Source of the DNA: Betaproteobacteria bacterium
GTDB taxonomy: Bacteria; Pseudomonadota; Gammaproteobacteria; Burkholderiales; Casimicrobiaceae
Direction of reading: 5' to 3'
DNA length: 64,000 nt
Assembly (NCBI GenBank): GCA_016861105.1
Contig: BOKS01000003.1
Span: forward strand, 248,001-312,000
Translations under genes and position numbers: made by a program
Shown here: piece by piece, positions 8,495 to 17,743 of the stretch
Layout of the letters: each line of letters opens with the position of its first letter
How positions within the stretch are numbered: position 1 is the first letter of the stretch
Notes under the pieces: model-generated
Databases searched by the model: none
Told to the model about the DNA's origin: nothing
The model's input: only the letters and a program-made list of their open reading frames with translations

Positions 8495-9436
8495 TCAGGC
8501 CGGCTTGCCGAACCGCGCGTTGCGCCGCTCGAGTCCCTTGACGCACGCCACGAGCGTGCGGTTGACCGGCGTGGCGACGCCGCAGCGCTCGCCCGCGCGG
8601 ACCACGGCGCCGTTGACGTAGTCGATCTCGGTGCGCGAGCCCTTCTCGAGGCTCTGCAGCATCGACGTGCGGAACTCGGGCGGCAGCCCCTCCTTCGCCT
8701 TGAGCCACGGTGCGCGCGCGTCCGCCCACGACACGCGCACGCCGGATGCCTTCGCCGCGGCCAGCGCCTCGTCGACGGCCGCCAGCGCGCAGGCCTCGAC
8801 TTCCGGCACGTCGTACAGCTCGCCGTAGGGCAGCCGCGTGATGCCGGCCAGCGCGCCGGTGGCGACGTTGATCATCAGCTTGTCCCACATCGTGCCGACG
8901 ATGTCGCCGCTGACGCGTGCGTCGAGGCCCGCGGCGGCGAACGCCTCCGCGATGCGCCGCACGCGGTCCGTCACGCGTCCGTCGAGCTCGCCGATCACGG
9001 TCTCCTTGCCCCGGACGCCGGCGATCACCTGGCCGGGGCCGAGCAGCACGCCCCCCTTGTACGTCTTGCCCGCGATGACGCGCTCGCGGCCGACGACGTC
9101 GGCCAGCACGTCCTCGTGGCCGAGGCCGTTCTGCAGCGACATCACGACCGTGTCCGGGCCCACCAGCCGGCGGCCCTGCTCGATCGCCGCGCGCGTGTCG
9201 TACGACTTCACCAGCACGACCACGAGGTCGACCGTGCCGAGCCCGTCGGCGCTCGCGGCGGCGCGCACGCGCACCTTGCGGTCGCTGCCGCCCTCGCGCA
9301 GCGTCAGGCCGTCGCGGTTGATCGCGTCGACGTGGTCCCGCCACGCGTCGACGAGGACGACGTCGGCCCCGCCCTCCGCCAGCGAGCCGCCGATCGCGCT
9401 GCCGAGCGCGCCGGCCCCGAGAAAGGCGATCTTCAA
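8495..9436 (-). CDS. Ketopantoate reductase-like (PanE/ApbA family) dehydrogenase
   Basis: NAD(P)-dependent 2-hydroxyacid dehydrogenase of the PanE/ApbA fold (313 aa), with the Rossmann motif FLGAGALGSAIGG at the N terminus, the family MSLQNGLG block and a catalytic-lysine candidate in VIAGKTYKG. The start is probably TTG at 9436: it overlaps the upstream stop (TTGA) and has a GGAGG site eight bases away. An ATG at 9472 is less likely. In a catabolic operon this family often reduces a 2-oxo acid other than ketopantoate, so panE itself is not assumed. Confidence 0.83.
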   Translation of the reverse strand: MKIAFLGAGALGSAIGGSLAEGGADVVLVDAWRDHVDAINRDGLTLREGGSDRKVRVRAAASADGLGTVDLVVVLVKSYDTRAAIEQGRRLVGPDTVVMSLQNGLGHEDVLADVVGRERVIAGKTYKGGVLLGPGQVIAGVRGKETVIGELDGRVTDRVRRIAEAFAAAGLDARVSGDIVGTMWDKLMINVATGALAGITRLPYGELYDVPEVEACALAAVDEALAAAKASGVRVSWADARAPWLKAKEGLPPEFRTSMLQSLEKGSRTEIDYVNGAVVRAGERCGVATPVNRTLVACVKGLERRNARFGKPA

Positions 9437-10284
9437 GCCGATCCTCCAGTTGAGTAGACGAGACGCGCGCATGCGCGGAGCTCGTCGGGCGTGGCCGTGC
9501 CGAACCCGAAGAACTCGAGATAGGCCGGAATCATCTCGAACAGCATGTCCGTCCCGACCTGGTAGCGGCAGCCGCGGCGGCGCGCGGCGGCGAGGAGCGG
9601 CGTGATCTCCTGCTTCATCACGACCTCCCCGACGAACGTCGACGGCGCGAGCCGCTCGGGATCGAAGGGAAGCGGATCGTCCGGCCGCATGCCGAGCGGC
9701 GTTCCGTTGACGACGATGTCGTACCCCGCCGGGTCGTTGCCCGCGACGCGCACGTCGAGCGCCGGGTAGTGCGTGCGCACGCGGCCGGCCAGCGCCCCGG
9801 CCACGTCCGGCACCACGTCGTGCAGCGCGAGCGACGCGACGCCTTCCGCGGCGAGCGACGCGGCGATGGCCGAGCCGACGCCGCCGGCGCCGACGACGAG
9901 GCAGCGCGCACCGCGCATCGCCACGCCGTGGCGCGCCAGGCCGCGGACGAAGCCCGTCCCGTCGAACATGTCCCCGGCCAGCGTGCCGTCCTCGCGCCGC
10001 AGCAGCGCGTTGCACGACCCGGCGATCCGCACCGCCGTGCTCGCCTCGTCGAGGAACGCGACCGTGGCGACCTTGTGCGGCATCGTGACGAGCGCGCCGC
10101 GCACGTTGCGCGTGCGCCGCAGCGCCTCGACGACCTGCGGATAGCCGTCGGCGGCCACCGCGAAGGGCACGACGACCGCGTCGATGCCGCGCCTCTCGAA
10201 CCACGGGTTGTAGATCATCGGCGCCCGGAACGATCCGGTCGGGTAGCCGATGTGCGGAACGAGCAGCGTGTTGCCGTTGATCAT
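9433..10284 (-). CDS. Divergent shikimate dehydrogenase-like protein
   Basis: AroE-fold dehydrogenase (283 aa from the ATG at 10284; an in-frame start at 10305 exists). The catalytic-lysine block (VTMPHK), a GSCNALL motif, the DG aspartate and the dinucleotide loop GAGGVGSAIAAS are present. The shikimate-binding HSxSP loop is altered to PTGSFRAP, so one of the two carboxylate-binding serines appears to be lost, and the usual DNTDG reads DMFDG. It probably acts on a quinate-like or unrelated hydroxyacid. It overlaps the PanE-like gene by four bases and follows the TIM-barrel gene by 72. Confidence 0.82.
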   Translation of the reverse strand: MINGNTLLVPHIGYPTGSFRAPMIYNPWFERRGIDAVVVPFAVAADGYPQVVEALRRTRNVRGALVTMPHKVATVAFLDEASTAVRIAGSCNALLRREDGTLAGDMFDGTGFVRGLARHGVAMRGARCLVVGAGGVGSAIAASLAAEGVASLALHDVVPDVAGALAGRVRTHYPALDVRVAGNDPAGYDIVVNGTPLGMRPDDPLPFDPERLAPSTFVGEVVMKQEITPLLAAARRRGCRYQVGTDMLFEMIPAYLEFFGFGTATPDELRACARLVYSTGGSA

Positions 10285-10356
10285 GGTCGGGGGGGCGGGG
10301 AGCACCGCGCCGCGAGCGCGCTCGGCCGCCGGCCGGGCGTCCGCGACGGGCGCGGA

Positions 10357-11205
10357 TCACTTCGCCTCGGCGAGCTCCTCCGCGTGCGCGGCGAGATACG
10401 CCTTCGCCGACTCGAGGCAGCGGAACGCGTGCTCGGCCAACCCCATCTCGCGCACACGCTCGAGGTGCGGCAGCTCGATGGAGTAGGGCACGGGCGGGAT
10501 GTGGCGCAGGATCTCCGCGACGTCGATGCCGCCTTCGCCGAGGTAGAGCCGCTCCGCGCGCAGGATGTGGATCATCCGCTCCCGATCGGCGGGGATCTCG
10601 CCGACCGCGTCGCAGATCTGGGCGAAGTGGAACCACTTGCGCGGCACCGCGTCGAGGTCGGCGGGATTGTCGCGGGCACGGTGGAAGTGGTGCGTGTCCA
10701 CCATCAGGCCGGCGTTGTCGCGGTCGACGCTGCGAAGCACGTCGAGGGCCTGCGCGAGCGTCCGCACCGCGGCGATGGGGACGGCCTCGAGATCGACGGT
10801 CAGCCCCAGCGGCCTCGCGAGGTCGCACAGCGCTGCGAACTTGTCGACGTACATGGCGCGGTCGTCGACCCAGATGGACGAGAGCACCGCGCGGGCACCG
10901 AGCTCCGCGGCCACCTCGAGCGCCGGCAGGTAGCTCCGCGGATCGACATCCTTGAGGATGCGGGCGAGCTCGATGTCGTGCACGCGCAGACCCGTCGTGG
11001 CGAGCGCCCGCTTCGTCTCGCGCAGCATCTGCGGATTGTCGTGCAGGCCCCAGTTGGGCTCGCCGGGCAGCCCCATGTAGATCAGCCGCGGGCTCACGTA
11101 GTCGTACCCGGCGCGCGCCGCGACGTACACCAGCTCGGGCGGCGCGAGGGCCATCACGGTGAGGTGCGCGATGGAGAATTCCTGCTTCACGACCCTGGCT
11201 TCCAT
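10357..11205 (-). CDS. Sugar phosphate isomerase/epimerase-like TIM barrel with intact metal site
   Basis: Xylose-isomerase-like TIM-barrel protein (282 aa). The four metal-ligand positions of the family can all be placed: Glu140 (VDLEAV), Asp170 (MVDTHH), Gln196 (FAQICD) and Glu244 (SIELPH). 3-Dehydroshikimate dehydratases of the AsbF/QuiC type use the same layout, as do many sugar isomerases and epimerases. Given the AroE and AroQ neighbours, dehydroshikimate dehydratase (giving protocatechuate) is a reasonable guess, but not shown. It lies 16 bases after the ThDP gene. The start is ATG at 11205. Confidence 0.82.
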   Translation of the reverse strand: MEARVVKQEFSIAHLTVMALAPPELVYVAARAGYDYVSPRLIYMGLPGEPNWGLHDNPQMLRETKRALATTGLRVHDIELARILKDVDPRSYLPALEVAAELGARAVLSSIWVDDRAMYVDKFAALCDLARPLGLTVDLEAVPIAAVRTLAQALDVLRSVDRDNAGLMVDTHHFHRARDNPADLDAVPRKWFHFAQICDAVGEIPADRERMIHILRAERLYLGEGGIDVAEILRHIPPVPYSIELPHLERVREMGLAEHAFRCLESAKAYLAAHAEELAEAK

Positions 11206-11221
11206 GGGATCACCTCCGCTT

Positions 11222-13036
11222 TCAGTCCGCCGCGCCCGCGCCGGTCGCCACGTGGTGCACGCGCCTGCCGGGCGAGTAGATGTCCATGATGTTCCAGTGC
11301 CCGGCGGTGGGCACCGGCTCGTTCTTCATCAGGATGTCGACGACGACGGGCTTCCTCGAGCGGATCGCCCGCGCGAGCGCGGGCTTGAGCTCGGCCGCGC
11401 TGCCGATCTTCACGCCGTCGATGCCGTAGGCGCGCGCGATCGCCGCGTAGTCGGGCGACCACGGCTTGCCGTCCTTCTCGAACACCGTGCCGAACGTGGT
11501 GCCGTAGTGCGCGGCCTCGAGGCCGGCGATCGTTCCGAACGCGCAGTTGTTCATGATCACCCAGACGACCGCGATGTCCTCCTCGAACGCCGTGGCGAGC
11601 GCCGCGGGGTTCTGGCCGAAGCCGCCGTCGCCGATGAGCGCGACGACGACCCGGTCCGGCAGCGCGACCTTCGCGCCGAGCGCGGCCGGCGATCCGAAGC
11701 CCATCGTCGCGAAGCCGCCGGGCGTGAAGATCGTGCCCGGCGTGTAGATCGGAAACTGCTGGCCGACGCCGTTCTTGTTCCAGCCGACGTCGGTGCACAG
11801 GATCGCGTCGCGCGGCAGCACCTCGCGCAGGTCGGCGAGGATGCGCTCGGGCCGCATCGGCCAGGCGTCGCTCTGCATCGCCTTGCGGTTGCCGGCGGCG
11901 AACTTCCTGCGGTTCGCGGCCATCTCGGCGACGAGCTTCTCCCGCTTCACGCCCTTGGGCGCGAGCCGGCGGGCGACGCGCAGCAGCACCCTGAGCGCCT
12001 CCTTGAGGTCGGCGACCGCGCCGATCGCCACGGGGTAGTTGCGGCCGATCTCGGCGGGGTCGATGTCGATCTGGATCAGCTTCGTCGGCGGGATGCGGAA
12101 CGTGTACTTGTCCTCCCACGAGCTGCAGTCGGCTTCCGAGAAGCGCGTGCCGAGCGCCAGAATCCAGTCCGCGGTCCTGCACTTGTCGTTGATGTACTTC
12201 GTGCCCCAGAACCCGGTCATCCCGAGGATCAGCGGGTGGTCGTCCGGCAGCGCCCCCTTGCCCATCAGCGTGTGCGCGACCGGCAGGCCCAGGTGCTCCG
12301 CGAGCTCGCGCATCTCGCCGGCGGCCTGCGCGAGCAGCACGCCGCCGCCCGCGTACAGCACCGGCGCCTTCGCGTCGACGAGCGCGCGCACGATCCGCTC
12401 GGCGGTGTCGTCGTCGAGCGACGGCCGCGCGAGCGTGCGCGCGTTGCCCGCGATCCGCTTCCACGCCGCGACGTCGATCTCCTTGCTGAAGATGTCCATC
12501 GGCACGTCGACCAGCACCGGGCCGGGGCGGCCGCTCTCGGCGAGCGTGAACGCCTTCTCCAGGATCTCGGGCAGCAGGTGCGCCGAGTCGACGCGCCAGG
12601 CCCGTTTCACGAACGGCCGGTAGATCTCGTACTGGGAGGCGTCGGCGTGCAGGTTGACCTCCTGGTGCGGGTGCTTGCCGAAGTAGTGCGTGGGCACGTC
12701 GCCGGCGATCACGACCATCGGGATCGAGTCGAGCGCCGCGTTCGCGACGCCGGTCGCGGCGTTCGTGAGCCCGGGCGAGAGGTGGGACAGCAGGACCGAC
12801 GCCTTGCCGGTCGCACGCGCATAGCCGTCGGCCGCGTGCGCGGCGATCTGCTCGTGGCGCGTGTTGACGAACCTGATCTTGCGGCTCTTCGACAGCGCGG
12901 CGAGCACCGCAATGTTCGTGTGCCCGCACAGGCCGAAGATGTGCCGGACGCCGCGGGCTTCGAGGTACTTGACGAGCTGGTTGGCGACGGTGTCCGTCGC
13001 GGGGGAGGCTTGCGAGCCGGGGGTCGGGGAGCGCAT
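11222..13036 (-). CDS. ThDP-dependent enzyme of the acetolactate synthase superfamily
   Basis: Cytosolic thiamine-diphosphate enzyme (604 aa) with three domains: PYR (about 15-180, catalytic Glu62 in NTRHEQ), central (about 200-355) and PP (about 395-570), with the Mg-ThDP motif GDG at 469-471 and Asn496-Asn497. Overall it resembles acetolactate synthase, sulfoacetaldehyde acetyltransferase and glyoxylate carboligase, and does not settle among them. It would cleave or join carbon bonds next to a carbonyl. It lies 10 bases after the citryl-CoA lyase-like gene, and a CoA-acylating aldehyde dehydrogenase is close by, so an aldehyde product feeding that enzyme is plausible. No regulatory subunit of the IlvN type is present. 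Confidence 0.88.
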   Translation of the reverse strand: MRSPTPGSQASPATDTVANQLVKYLEARGVRHIFGLCGHTNIAVLAALSKSRKIRFVNTRHEQIAAHAADGYARATGKASVLLSHLSPGLTNAATGVANAALDSIPMVVIAGDVPTHYFGKHPHQEVNLHADASQYEIYRPFVKRAWRVDSAHLLPEILEKAFTLAESGRPGPVLVDVPMDIFSKEIDVAAWKRIAGNARTLARPSLDDDTAERIVRALVDAKAPVLYAGGGVLLAQAAGEMRELAEHLGLPVAHTLMGKGALPDDHPLILGMTGFWGTKYINDKCRTADWILALGTRFSEADCSSWEDKYTFRIPPTKLIQIDIDPAEIGRNYPVAIGAVADLKEALRVLLRVARRLAPKGVKREKLVAEMAANRRKFAAGNRKAMQSDAWPMRPERILADLREVLPRDAILCTDVGWNKNGVGQQFPIYTPGTIFTPGGFATMGFGSPAALGAKVALPDRVVVALIGDGGFGQNPAALATAFEEDIAVVWVIMNNCAFGTIAGLEAAHYGTTFGTVFEKDGKPWSPDYAAIARAYGIDGVKIGSAAELKPALARAIRSRKPVVVDILMKNEPVPTAGHWNIMDIYSPGRRVHHVATGAGAAD

Positions 13037-13046
13037 GGGTGTTCCT

Positions 13047-13901
13047 CTAGTCGTTCGTGACGCGGGCGGCGACCTCGGGGGGAAGGTCGCGCCGCGGCGG
13101 GCCGCTGTAGCGGTACGGGATGGAGGGCGGCATCGGCCCCATGATCCGCCGCCCGCGCTGCTTCTGCTCCCATGCGTGGGCGAGGATGCCCACGGAGCGC
13201 GACAGCACGAACAGGCCGCGGCCGAGTTCCGGCTCGAAGCCGAGCTCGCAGAACACGACGGCGGTGATGCCGTCGATGTTCATCGGGATGTGCCTGCCCT
13301 TGTGCTTCTCCAGCGCGGCCTCCACCGCGTGGCCGATGCGGCCGAAGCGCCCGCCGATCGCGCCCGCCGCCTCGGCCTTGCGCAGCAGCGCGTAGAGCGG
13401 CGCGACGCGCGGGTCGACGGGGTGGAAGCGGTGGCCGAAGCCCGGCATGATCTTCTCGCCGGCCGCGCGGTGGCGCGCGAGCACGGCCTCGGCGGCCGCG
13501 ACGAGATCGCCCGACGCACCCGCGGCAGCGTCGATCTCGCGGTAGCGCTCCATGCACTGCTGGCCGGCGCCGCCGTGGATGTCGTCCAGCACGTTGACGG
13601 CGGAGGCCATCGCGCCGTTGACCGGCAGCCCGCAGCTCACCGCCATGCGCGAGATCGCGATCGACGGGGCGTGCGGGCCGTGGTCGACGCCGGGCACGAG
13701 CGCCGCCTCGAGCAGGTCGGCCTGCGCCGGCGCCGGCAGCTCGCCGCGCAGCATCAGCCAGATCATCTCGGGGAAGCGCACGCGGCCGATCAGCTGCTCG
13801 ACCGGGTAGCCGCGGATCGCGATCTTCCCCGGGTGGACGTCGATGATCGACGTGTCCCACCAGGCGGAGGCTTCGGCGACAAGTTCTTCGGTATTCTTCA
13901 T
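13047..13901 (-). CDS. Citryl-CoA lyase / citrate synthase-fold protein
   Basis: Short citrate-synthase-fold protein (284 aa, against about 430 for housekeeping citrate synthase). The catalytic trio can be placed: His109 (DDIHGG), His157 (GFGHRF) and Asp210 (NIDG). Length and layout match the citryl-CoA lyase type, which splits citryl-CoA into acetyl-CoA and oxaloacetate. A related 2-hydroxyacyl-CoA or malyl-CoA-like substrate is possible. The ATG at 13901 (MKNTEEL) was preferred to an upstream in-frame start at 13973. It is 10 bases from the ThDP gene and 145 from the acylating dehydrogenase. Confidence 0.85.
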   Translation of the reverse strand: MKNTEELVAEASAWWDTSIIDVHPGKIAIRGYPVEQLIGRVRFPEMIWLMLRGELPAPAQADLLEAALVPGVDHGPHAPSIAISRMAVSCGLPVNGAMASAVNVLDDIHGGAGQQCMERYREIDAAAGASGDLVAAAEAVLARHRAAGEKIMPGFGHRFHPVDPRVAPLYALLRKAEAAGAIGGRFGRIGHAVEAALEKHKGRHIPMNIDGITAVVFCELGFEPELGRGLFVLSRSVGILAHAWEQKQRGRRIMGPMPPSIPYRYSGPPRRDLPPEVAARVTND

Positions 13902-14046
13902 CGAGGTGCTCGCTCGGGAGCGCGGTGCCGGCACGACGCTCGTCGTTTCGTTGTCCTTCCCGCCGCGGCGCACGGCAGCCGAAGCCGCGGCCCATCTCCA
14001 TCCTCGACGAAGGACGCGGGGGCCTTGCCCGCGTTCTTCGCCGACG

Positions 14047-15495
14047 CTACGTCGTGATCGTCTCCACCACGCCCTCCAGCGCCGGGTCGTAGAACTCGCC
14101 GAACAGCTCCTCGTCGGACGGCTTGTCCTCCTTGATCGGCACCGACACCCAGGTCGTGTTCAGGTAGTGCTTGAGGTGCACGTTCTCGGAGATGATGTTG
14201 CCGCCCCACGTGCCGCAGCCCAGGCTCGAGGTCATCGGCATGCCGTTGTTGAACGCCCCGGCGTTGGCCTTCGACTGCGGCTGCCGGACCATGATCCGCG
14301 ACACCGGCGCGGCCATCGCCAGGCGGTGGATGTGGTCCTGGTCGAACGAGTAGATGCCGCAGGAGTGGCCCTTGCCGCCGACCTCGTAGACCCCGCGCAT
14401 CATCTCGAGCGCCTGGTCGAAGCTGCCGTACCTGTACAGCGCCAGCAGCGTCGTGAGCTTCTCGCCCGAGAAGTGGTGCTCCTTGCCGATGCCGTCGCCG
14501 TGGACCATGATGAACTTGCGGTCGGCCGGGATCTCGAAGCCCGCGACCTTCGCGAGCTGCTGCGGCGCGATGGCCACGGTCTCCACCGTGCGGTGGCGCT
14601 CGTCGTCCCACATCGCCCTGCGCAGCATCTCCTTCTGCTCCGGCGTCGCGAGGTAGCCGCCCTCCTTCTGCAGCTGCGCGAGCATCCGGTCGAAGATGCC
14701 GTCCTGGATGATCAGGTTGCCGTCGGCCGAGCAGCCCGAGCCGAAGTCGGAGGTCTTCGACAGGCGCGTGTTTCGCGCCGCCTCCTCGACGTTCGCCGTC
14801 TCGTCGATGATCATCGTGGAGTTGCCGGCACCCACGCCGTAGGCCGGCGTCCCCGAGCTGTACGCGGCGCGGACCATCGGCTGCCCGCCGGTGGCGATGA
14901 TCAGGTCGGCGCGCGCCATCAGCGCCTGCGACATCGGGATGTTCACCTTCGTCAGGCACTGCAGGATGTCGGCCGGCGCCCCCTCGCGCTCCAGCGCCTC
15001 GCGCATCAGGCGCACGGTCTCGAACGACGTCTTCTTGCTGCGCGGGTGCGGCGAGAAGATCACGACGTCGCGCGCCTTGATCGCGTAGATGGCGTTGCCG
15101 GCCGGCGTCAGGTCGGGATTGGTCGTCGGCACGATGCAGGCGATCACCCCCACCGGCTTGCCGTACTTGACGATGCCCTTCTCGGGCAGCTCCTCGATGA
15201 CGCCCACGCTCCTCTGGCGCAGCGCGTCGCGCAGCACGCCGCGGATCTTCATCCGCTTGCCCATGCGGCTCTCCGGGTCGCCCAGCCCGCTCTCCTCGAT
15301 GCCCATCGCCACCAGGCGCTCGAACGTGCGCTTGTTCGCCACCGCCCACGCGACGGCCTGGCACAGGCGGTCGACGCGCGCCTGGTCGTAGGTCTCGATG
15401 ACCGCGAGCGCCTTTCGCGCGCGCGCGAAGCACTCGTCGAGCTCCTGCTTCTGCTCCTCGGTGATGCCCTTCTTCGGTTCGGTTGCGGCGGCCAT
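14047..15495 (-). CDS. CoA-acylating aldehyde dehydrogenase (sulfoacetaldehyde dehydrogenase-like)
   Basis: Aldehyde dehydrogenase superfamily protein (482 aa) of the CoA-acylating branch, which oxidises an aldehyde to an acyl-CoA with NAD(P). The cofactor region includes VGVIACIVPTTNP (115-127), and the probable catalytic cysteine is Cys255 (GSGCSADGN). It resembles sulfoacetaldehyde dehydrogenase SauS and acetaldehyde dehydrogenases of the AdhE/EutE type. I recall SauS as the closest named type, but no sulfonate lyase or sulfonate exporter is visible here. The gene sits between tctA (111 bases) and the citryl-CoA lyase-like gene. Confidence 0.86.
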   Translation of the reverse strand: MAAATEPKKGITEEQKQELDECFARARKALAVIETYDQARVDRLCQAVAWAVANKRTFERLVAMGIEESGLGDPESRMGKRMKIRGVLRDALRQRSVGVIEELPEKGIVKYGKPVGVIACIVPTTNPDLTPAGNAIYAIKARDVVIFSPHPRSKKTSFETVRLMREALEREGAPADILQCLTKVNIPMSQALMARADLIIATGGQPMVRAAYSSGTPAYGVGAGNSTMIIDETANVEEAARNTRLSKTSDFGSGCSADGNLIIQDGIFDRMLAQLQKEGGYLATPEQKEMLRRAMWDDERHRTVETVAIAPQQLAKVAGFEIPADRKFIMVHGDGIGKEHHFSGEKLTTLLALYRYGSFDQALEMMRGVYEVGGKGHSCGIYSFDQDHIHRLAMAAPVSRIMVRQPQSKANAGAFNNGMPMTSSLGCGTWGGNIISENVHLKHYLNTTWVSVPIKEDKPSDEELFGEFYDPALEGVVETITT

Positions 15496-15606
15496 GGCGT
15501 TGCGTCCTCCTGCGTGCGCCCGGCGCGCTGCTCGAGGCCCGGGCAGGTGTGAAAGTTCGGGGTCGTGTCGTCGTCGGGGTTTCAGCGGTCCCTGAGGGTC
15601 GCGGGG

Positions 15607-17118
15607 TCAGGTTGCGGGTGCCCGCCGCAGGCGACCGACCGTCGCCGCCCACAGGCGGGTCTGCGAGAGGACGGTGATCGCGAGCGCGGCCACCAGGATC
15701 GCGGAGATGGGGCTGGTGAAGAACTCGGCCAGGAACGCGAGCGGCTCGTCGGCGGCGGAGATCATCGCCCTCCGGTAGGACACGTCGATCAGCGGTCCCA
15801 GGATGATGCCGAGGATCACCGGACCCACCTGGAAGCCGTACATCTTGAGGAAGTAGCCGGTGACGCCGAAGGCGAGCATCCAGTAGACGTGCACCGGGTT
15901 GTTCTCGATCGCGTAGGTGCCGACCGCGGACAGCACGAGGATCAGGGGCAGGAGGATCGCCTTGGGCGTCTCGACGATCTTGGCGAAGATGCGGATGCCG
16001 GAGAGGCCGAGCGGCAGCAGGAACAGGTTGGCGAGCACGAGGTTGCCGACGCAGAACCAGAACAGGTGCGGCGTCTCGATCATCAGCATCGGCCCGGGCT
16101 TGAGGCCGTGGATGTAGAGCGCGCCGATGATGACGGCGGTCACGGCGTCGCCGGGGATGCCCAGCGTCAGCATCGGGATGTACGCGCCCGGTACCGCGGA
16201 ATTGTTCGCGGACTCCGGCGCGACCAGGCCCTCGTACGCGCCCTCGCCGAACGGCCGCGACGGATGCTTCGTGGTGCGTCTGGCGTGATCGTAGGCCATC
16301 AGCGCGGCGATGTCCCCCCCCGCGCCGGGCAGCGCGCCGATCACGGTGCCGATCGCCGAGCAACGCCCCGCGAGCGGCAGGTGCTTCTTCAGCAGCCCCC
16401 ACGGCGGCACGATGCGCCGCACGTCCTGCTTCACCGGCGTGACGTGCAGGAAATGCAGCTGCGCCAGCACCTCGGAGACGCCGAAGAAGCCGATCATCGC
16501 GGCGACGTAGGGCACGCCGCTGGTGAGCTGCACCGACCCGTAGGTGAAGCGGCCCTCCGCGGTCATCGGGTCGAGGCCGATCATCCCGATCAGCACGCCC
16601 AGCGCGCCCGCGAACACCCCCTTGGCGAGCGACTTCCCGGAGAGGCTGCCGACGAGCAGGATCCCCCAGATCGCGAGCAGCAGGTAGTCGCGCGGCGCGA
16701 ACAGCAGCGCGAGGTTCGACAGCACCGGCGCGCCGACCGCCAGTGCGAAGATGCCGATGAACGCTCCGAGCACCGAGACGACCGTGGTGAGGCCGATCGC
16801 CGAGCCCGCCTCGCCGCGCTTGGCGAGCGGGTAGCCGTCGAGCGCAGTCGCGATCGCCGCGGGCGCGCCGGGGATGTTGAGCAGGATCGCGGTGCGCGAA
16901 CCGCCGTAGACGCCGCCGAGGTAGATGCCGGCGATCAGCGCCAGCGCCTCGTTGACGTTCCACTTGAACGTGAACGAGATCAGGATCGACACGGCCATCG
17001 TCACCGACAGGCCGGGGATCGCGCCGACGTAGATGCCCGCGAACGTGCCCGCCGCCGTCAGGAAGAGCAGGTAGGGGCTCGTCCACGACATGAAGAAGTA
17101 GGAGACGGCCTCGGGCAC
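15607..17118 (-). CDS. tctA: Tripartite tricarboxylate transporter large permease TctA
   Basis: Large membrane subunit (503 aa, about 11-12 hydrophobic helices) of a TctABC secondary transporter for di- or tricarboxylates and similar anions. Typical segments are GLSVTMAVSILISFTF near the N terminus and the PGAGGDIAALMAYD loop around residues 260-275. The start is GTG at 17118, 28 bases after tctB. All three Tct genes are adjacent, so this is a complete system, probably importing the substrate or a relative of the pathway encoded downstream. Confidence 0.92.
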   Translation of the reverse strand: MPEAVSYFFMSWTSPYLLFLTAAGTFAGIYVGAIPGLSVTMAVSILISFTFKWNVNEALALIAGIYLGGVYGGSRTAILLNIPGAPAAIATALDGYPLAKRGEAGSAIGLTTVVSVLGAFIGIFALAVGAPVLSNLALLFAPRDYLLLAIWGILLVGSLSGKSLAKGVFAGALGVLIGMIGLDPMTAEGRFTYGSVQLTSGVPYVAAMIGFFGVSEVLAQLHFLHVTPVKQDVRRIVPPWGLLKKHLPLAGRCSAIGTVIGALPGAGGDIAALMAYDHARRTTKHPSRPFGEGAYEGLVAPESANNSAVPGAYIPMLTLGIPGDAVTAVIIGALYIHGLKPGPMLMIETPHLFWFCVGNLVLANLFLLPLGLSGIRIFAKIVETPKAILLPLILVLSAVGTYAIENNPVHVYWMLAFGVTGYFLKMYGFQVGPVILGIILGPLIDVSYRRAMISAADEPLAFLAEFFTSPISAILVAALAITVLSQTRLWAATVGRLRRAPAT

Positions 17119-17146
17119 GGCTACGCCTCCACGGCACCGTCGCGCA

Positions 17147-17641
17147 TCACAGCAGACCCCGCAGCACGCCGGCCGGCAGGACGACCGAGAACGCGGTCTG
17201 GAAGATCACGTAGATCGCCGCGAGCGAGGCCGCGCTCACGACCACGTTGTAGACGATGCGCCGGCTGCCCAGCACCCACATCCCTGCGACCAGGAACAGC
17301 AGCGAGGACACGACGAAGCCGAGCGGCTCGAGCGCGAACATGTAGAGCACGATCAGCAGCGTGAAGGCGACGACGACCCGCGGCAGCAGCGCGTGCGCGA
17401 ACTCGCGGGAGAGCGAGCTGCCCGACGGAACCTCGGCCGGCGGGCGCCGCAACGTCGCGAGCGCGACCCTCGCGGCCGAGACGAGCATCACCAGCGCCGC
17501 CAGCATCGGCACGGCCCCCGGGGAACTCCACGACCCCAGGCCGGAGATGCTCGTCGCCTGCCAGAGCGCGGTCGCGCCGAAGAGCAGCAGGAAGAGCACG
17601 AAGGCGAGTTCGCCCGGCAGTCGGCGTTCCGGCGGAGTCAT
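17147..17641 (-). CDS. tctB: Tripartite tricarboxylate transporter small permease TctB
   Basis: Small membrane subunit (164 aa) with four hydrophobic helices (about 12-28, 44-60, 85-120 and 130-160), matching TctB in size and layout. I chose the ATG at 17641 (MTPPERR), which has a GAGG site, over an upstream start at 17695. It lies between tctC (102 bases) and tctA (28 bases). It supports TctA in the membrane and has no catalytic motif of its own. Confidence 0.88.
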   Translation of the reverse strand: MTPPERRLPGELAFVLFLLLFGATALWQATSISGLGSWSSPGAVPMLAALVMLVSAARVALATLRRPPAEVPSGSSLSREFAHALLPRVVVAFTLLIVLYMFALEPLGFVVSSLLFLVAGMWVLGSRRIVYNVVVSAASLAAIYVIFQTAFSVVLPAGVLRGLL

Positions 17642-17743
17642 CGTGGCGATCCTCGCGGTCGTCGGGCGGGCGGAGCCTCGCGGGACCCCGGTCATGCCGG
17701 GGCCGCGCGCAGAGGCCCCGACAGCGCCGGGGACGTCAGGACG

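Noticed and set aside
13047..13901. Housekeeping citrate synthase (gltA)
   Set aside because: At 284 aa it is about 150 residues short. Gene context fits a citryl-CoA lyase-like enzyme.
14047..15495. Calling the locus a sulfoacetate or taurine pathway because of the SauS-like enzyme
   Set aside because: No sulfonate importer, ligase or sulfite exporter is present. Family resemblance alone is not enough.
13898..17137. 1,079-codon minus-strand frame across tctA and the aldehyde dehydrogenase
   Set aside because: It lies in the wrong phase against two well-supported genes and is low-complexity.
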